A DNA stretch of 7,523 bases, taken from the NCBI GenBank assembly GCA_045561575.1, contig JBJKXM010000040.1:1-7523 (forward strand). The letters are read 5' to 3'. The notes under the pieces are model-generated. The model ran no database searches and was not told the origin of the DNA. It saw only the letters and a list, made by a program, of their open reading frames with translations. Positions 5,532 to 7,523 of this stretch are shown here, piece by piece. Each line of letters opens with the position of its first letter. Position 1 is the first letter of the stretch. A program made the position numbers and the translations under genes. The stretch is from GCA-002715885 sp045561575. Its GTDB lineage: Bacteria; Bacteroidota; Bacteroidia; Flavobacteriales; BACL11.

Positions 5532-5560
5532 AACCACTTTAGCATAATCCTAGTAGTTGT
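5521..5560. repeat. Imperfect inverted repeat at the dusB/permease convergent junction
   Basis: TACTAG at 5526-5531, which contains both overlapping stops, is mirrored by CTAGTA at 5550-5555 around an 18-nt loop. In dusB RNA the stem extends outward to 5521/5560 if three G-U pairs are allowed. On the opposite strand those become mismatches. No T-run follows, so I call it only a possible 3'-end structure. A third copy of the motif, the palindrome TACTAGTA, is at 5615-5622. Confidence 0.3.
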
Positions 5561-6733
5561 CCAGGAAGCTAAAAAACCTATAACCAACACCATTGATTGA
5601 ATAAAAATTAGATCTACTAGTAAAATTTTAACAGGATAAACATCAATCACAAAGCTTCCTTCTCCCATTTTTACAAAACCAAATTCTTGTTGTAAAAATG
5701 CTATTGTAAAACCTATCAATAATCCTAAAAAACTACCGAAAAAAATACCAAGCATACTTTTATAAATAAATACTTTTCTGACAGAAAACACATCTAAACC
5801 CATATTAAATAAGCTTTGAATATCTTTTTTCTTATCAATAATCAACACAGTTAAAGAACTAATAATGTTGAAAGAAGATATCAATACAATAAATAATAAA
5901 ATTAATAAAACAATTAACTTTTCTGTATTCAGAATCTTATATAAAAACTCTTGTTGCTGATATTGATTTTTAATCAAATAATCTTCCCCTAAAAAAAAAA
6001 TAAGATCCTCCTGAACTTTTAACATTTTAGATTTATCAAAAAGTCTTATTTCAATTGCAGACACATGATTGTCTTTTTTTATTAAACGTTGTAAAAAATT
6101 CAGAGACGTAATTATATACTCCGAATCTATTTCTTGTTGAATTCCAAAAATACCAACTGGAGATACAGACGCACTACTAAATGCTTTATCAATCTCAAGT
6201 AAATTAGAGCTATTTCGATTTGGCAAATAGATTTGAATATTATCAAATACAGAACCTATATTCATAGATAGATAATATGCAACACCCCTTCCAATTACAG
6301 CAACATTTGAATTTTTATATTCATCAATATAACTTCCATTAATAATTACTGAATCAAAATTTGTTAATGAATTATACATACTATCAACCCCTTTAATATT
6401 TGCAATATGCTGTTTAGAATTGTATTCTACTAATACCTTTTCTTCAAGTGTAGAAGAAAAAACAGCAATTTCATCATTTGTCAATAGAAATTCATTTATC
6501 TCTTTACTGTTAAATGTTTTCCCTTCTGAACTACTAATTTTAAGGTGAGGATCAAAAACATTATACATGCTAAGAACTAAATTTTCAAATCCATTGAAAA
6601 CAGACAAAACTATTACAAGAGCAGCAGTTCCAATTGCAATACCTATTTGCGTAATAAATGATAATAAATGAACGTAACCGATTTTCTTTTTTGAAAGAAA
6701 ATATCTCCAGGCTATATAGAAAGGGAGATTCAT
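5528..6733 (-). CDS. FtsX-family ABC transporter permease, LolC/LolE type
   Basis: This inner-membrane permease has 401 residues, matching LolC/LolE (about 400). The N-terminal segment IAWRYFLSKKK precedes helix 1 (about 27-46), which ends in the LolC/E-like motif SVFNGFE (44-50). A large periplasmic domain follows (about 50-270). Three C-terminal helices lie at about 272-298, 326-348 and 368-393. SSFNIISSL (near 286-294) and the cytoplasmic DKKKDIQSLFNMG loop are typical of the lipoprotein-release permeases that work with a LolD ATPase to hand lipoproteins to LolA. No LolD gene is in the window, so it would be encoded elsewhere. FtsX or a MacB-type exporter are less likely: FtsX is shorter and MacB carries a fused ATPase. 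It lies 6 nt downstream of rbfA on the same strand, probably in one operon. The coding strand has a run of ten T at about residues 245-248. No Shine-Dalgarno sequence is seen. Confidence 0.85.
   Translation of the reverse strand: MNLPFYIAWRYFLSKKKIGYVHLLSFITQIGIAIGTAALVIVLSVFNGFENLVLSMYNVFDPHLKISSSEGKTFNSKEINEFLLTNDEIAVFSSTLEEKVLVEYNSKQHIANIKGVDSMYNSLTNFDSVIINGSYIDEYKNSNVAVIGRGVAYYLSMNIGSVFDNIQIYLPNRNSSNLLEIDKAFSSASVSPVGIFGIQQEIDSEYIITSLNFLQRLIKKDNHVSAIEIRLFDKSKMLKVQEDLIFFLGEDYLIKNQYQQQEFLYKILNTEKLIVLLILLFIVLISSFNIISSLTVLIIDKKKDIQSLFNMGLDVFSVRKVFIYKSMLGIFFGSFLGLLIGFTIAFLQQEFGFVKMGEGSFVIDVYPVKILLVDLIFIQSMVLVIGFLASWTTTRIMLKWF
5991..6000. repeat. Homopolymer A10 (T10 on the coding strand) in the permease gene
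   Basis: Ten consecutive A residues on the plus strand, read as ten T in the permease gene, encode Ile-Phe-Phe-Leu near residues 245-248 in the periplasmic domain. The frame is intact through it. Runs of this length are prone to polymerase slippage. Confidence 0.8.
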
Positions 6734-6739
6734 GTTAAA

Positions 6740-7078
6740 TTACTTTTTAAGCAATTTATCAATTTCTTCCGCATATTCGGCAGAGTCATCAATGAAAAAA
6801 TTTAATTCAGGAACTACTCTTAATTGATTCCTTACTGCCAAACCTAATTTTTTTCTTATAAGTGATCCGCTTTTTTTAATTTTTACAATAGCTTCCTGAG
6901 GATTATTAACCGGAAAAATACTTAAAAAGACATTTGCATATGCTAAGTCAGGAGAGATTCTTACTCCTGTTATACTTATCATTATTGTACCTAAAATATT
7001 ATTAGACTCAATATTAAAAATTTGAGAGAGTTCTTTTAAAACTAATCGAGCCACCTTCTTTTGTCGTGTAGATTCCAT
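6740..7078 (-). CDS. rbfA: Ribosome-binding factor A
   Basis: RbfA binds the immature 30S subunit, helps finish the 5' end of 16S rRNA and matters for growth in the cold. The protein has 112 residues, normal for the family, and is a single type II KH-like domain. The N-terminal helix is MESTRQKKVARLVLKELSQIF. Then come GVRISPDLAYANVFLS (38-53), with the family's SPDL-x-x-A-x-V pattern, and the C-terminal VPELNFFIDDSAEYAEEIDKLL (88-109), matching the conserved R-x-x-PEL-x-F-x-x-D-x-S block. The ATG at 7078 is the natural start; the N-terminal helix begins there and the upstream 40 bp is non-coding. An exact -7 element (7086-7093, minus strand) sits only 7 bp before the start, so the leader would be extremely short. 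The LolC/E-type permease follows after 6 nt. Confidence 0.96.
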   Translation of the reverse strand: MESTRQKKVARLVLKELSQIFNIESNNILGTIMISITGVRISPDLAYANVFLSIFPVNNPQEAIVKIKKSGSLIRKKLGLAVRNQLRVVPELNFFIDDSAEYAEEIDKLLKK

Positions 7079-7085
7079 ATGTTAG

Positions 7086-7093
7086 CAAAAATA
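7086..7093 (-). promoter_or_regulatory. Candidate -7 element for rbfA and the permease
   Basis: Read on the minus strand this is TATTTTTG, an exact TAnnTTTG match. Transcription would begin about 3-7 nt further, at or within a few bases of the rbfA ATG (7078), giving a leaderless or nearly leaderless mRNA. No clear -33 TTTG is visible at the expected distance on that strand. Confidence 0.45.
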
Positions 7094-7106
7094 AACATTC
7101 CTTTCT

Positions 7107-7114
7107 TATCTTTG
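7107..7114 (+). promoter_or_regulatory. Candidate -7 element for the ABC exporter gene
   Basis: TATCTTTG is an exact match to TAnnTTTG, ending 4 nt before the ATG at 7119. A weak -33-like TTAG lies at 7082-7085, about 21 nt upstream. The predicted start point falls at or next to the ATG, again implying a leaderless or nearly leaderless transcript. Its -33 region would overlap the -7 element of the divergent rbfA promoter. Confidence 0.45.
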
Positions 7115-7118
7115 TTGT

Positions 7119-7523
7119 ATGCATTTCTTTCTTAGAATATTAAAATATATTAAAACATATTCTTCCTATGTTTTTTTAAATATTTTTTCAAATATCTTAA
7201 GTGTTATTTTTTCCCTTTTTTCTTTAACAATGGTTATTCCTTTTTTGGGGATACTTTTTGGCACACAAGAAAAAACACATCAGGCTCCGGCATTAACTTT
7301 AGATGCTTCATCAATAAAAGAAAATTTTTATTTTTTAATTAGCAAAACAATTGATGAAAAAGGAAATGTAGAGGCTCTATTGCTTATTTGTATTTTAGTT
7401 TTGGCAATGTTTTTTCTAAAAAATCTATTCAGATACTTAGCGCTTTTTTTTCTAACCCCAATTAGAAATGGCATAATACATGATATTAGAATAGATTTAC
7501 ACAAAAAGATTTTAGATCTAGAT
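7119..7523 (+). CDS. ABC exporter, N-terminal transmembrane part (MsbA-like), cut by the window end
   Basis: The frame runs open from ATG 7119 through the last base, giving 135 residues and no stop, so only the first part of a gene of probably about 600 codons is present. The start MHFFLRILKYIKTY matches the basic amphipathic opening of type I ABC exporter half-transporters. Helix 1 (about 17-47) ends in MVIPFLGILFGTQE (38-51). A periplasmic loop (about 50-82) and helix 2 (about 86-112) follow, leading into the cytoplasmic extension TPIRNGIIHDIRIDLHKKIL (113-132), which in exporters precedes the coupling helix. Relatives in Bacteroidota are annotated as lipid A/multidrug-type exporters. The ATPase domain lies outside the window, so substrate and half-transporter status cannot be confirmed. 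The internal ATG at 7230 (Met38) would delete helix 1 and is rejected. It is divergent from rbfA across 40 bp. Confidence 0.87.
   Translation, partial: MHFFLRILKYIKTYSSYVFLNIFSNILSVIFSLFSLTMVIPFLGILFGTQEKTHQAPALTLDASSIKENFYFLISKTIDEKGNVEALLLICILVLAMFFLKNLFRYLALFFLTPIRNGIIHDIRIDLHKKILDLD

Noticed and set aside
6681..6702. AT-rich inverted repeat ATTTTCTTT/AAAGAAAAT near the 5' end of the permease gene
   Set aside because: Arms are almost only A/T and encode a Phe-Leu-Ser-Lys-Lys-Lys stretch, so codon composition explains it well enough.
7171..7220. T-rich stretches (T7 and T6 runs) after 7170 as a terminator for rbfA or the exporter
   Set aside because: They encode the Phe/Leu-rich first helix of the exporter, and no GC-rich stem precedes them.
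7230..7523. ATG at 7230 as the start of the ABC exporter
   Set aside because: It would remove the first transmembrane helix and the typical RILKYIK opening that begins at ATG 7119.
1..7523. Mobile elements, defence genes, CRISPR, tRNA or rRNA genes
   Set aside because: No transposase, integrase, repeat array or recognisable RNA-gene sequence seen; all strands are accounted for by core genes.

Overview
The window reads as a chromosomal segment from a member of the Bacteroidota, most likely a marine-type Flavobacteriia or relative with a compact, strongly AT-rich genome. The reasons are the AT-rich codon use, the near absence of Shine-Dalgarno sequences, several exact matches to the Bacteroidota -7 promoter element TAnnTTTG, an ExbB followed by two ExbD paralogues with a small membrane protein inserted between them, and protein wording typical of that phylum. 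Gene content is core and housekeeping. I see no mobile element, phage gene, CRISPR array, tRNA or rRNA. Coding is almost continuous and the largest gap between genes is 44 bp.

Layout. (1) Positions 1-1431, plus strand: a 5'-truncated flavin reductase-like flavoprotein followed after 15 nt by an Fe/Mn superoxide dismutase with Mn-type signature residues. This is probably a redox/oxidative-stress pair. (2) 1476-3619, plus strand: a tight four-gene unit, exbB, a 109-aa three-helix membrane protein, exbD1 and exbD2, with genes 1 nt apart or overlapping by 1 nt. A likely promoter lies just upstream. This is a proton-driven inner-membrane motor module of the TonB-ExbBD/TolQR class, without a TonB gene in the window. 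(3) 3616-4539, minus strand: a CPBP (Rce1-like) intramembrane protease, probably starting at TTG. It is convergent with exbD2, with a 4-nt stop overlap. (4) 4545-5531, plus strand: the tRNA-dihydrouridine synthase dusB, divergent from the CPBP gene with only 5 bp between start codons. (5) 5528-7078, minus strand: rbfA followed after 6 nt by a LolC/E-type FtsX-family permease. The permease converges on dusB, again with a 4-nt stop overlap. (6) 7119 to the window end, plus strand: the first 135 residues of an ABC exporter (MsbA-like half transporter), cut by the window edge.

How they work together. Envelope functions dominate: a proton-motive-force motor (Exb), a lipoprotein-release type permease (Lol), a lipid-type ABC exporter and a membrane protease. 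They are interleaved with translation and RNA maturation genes (rbfA, dusB). Regulation is compressed: two convergent pairs share palindromic stop tetranucleotides, one divergent pair has 5 bp between starts, and the rbfA/ABC pair appears to use two overlapping back-to-back promoters inside 40 bp.

The best candidate for something under-described is the exb module, because of its uncharacterised membrane protein, an altered ExbB pore helix, a 19-nt perfect palindrome and a strong ribosome binding site between the two exbD genes. I see no clear evidence of a wholly new system.
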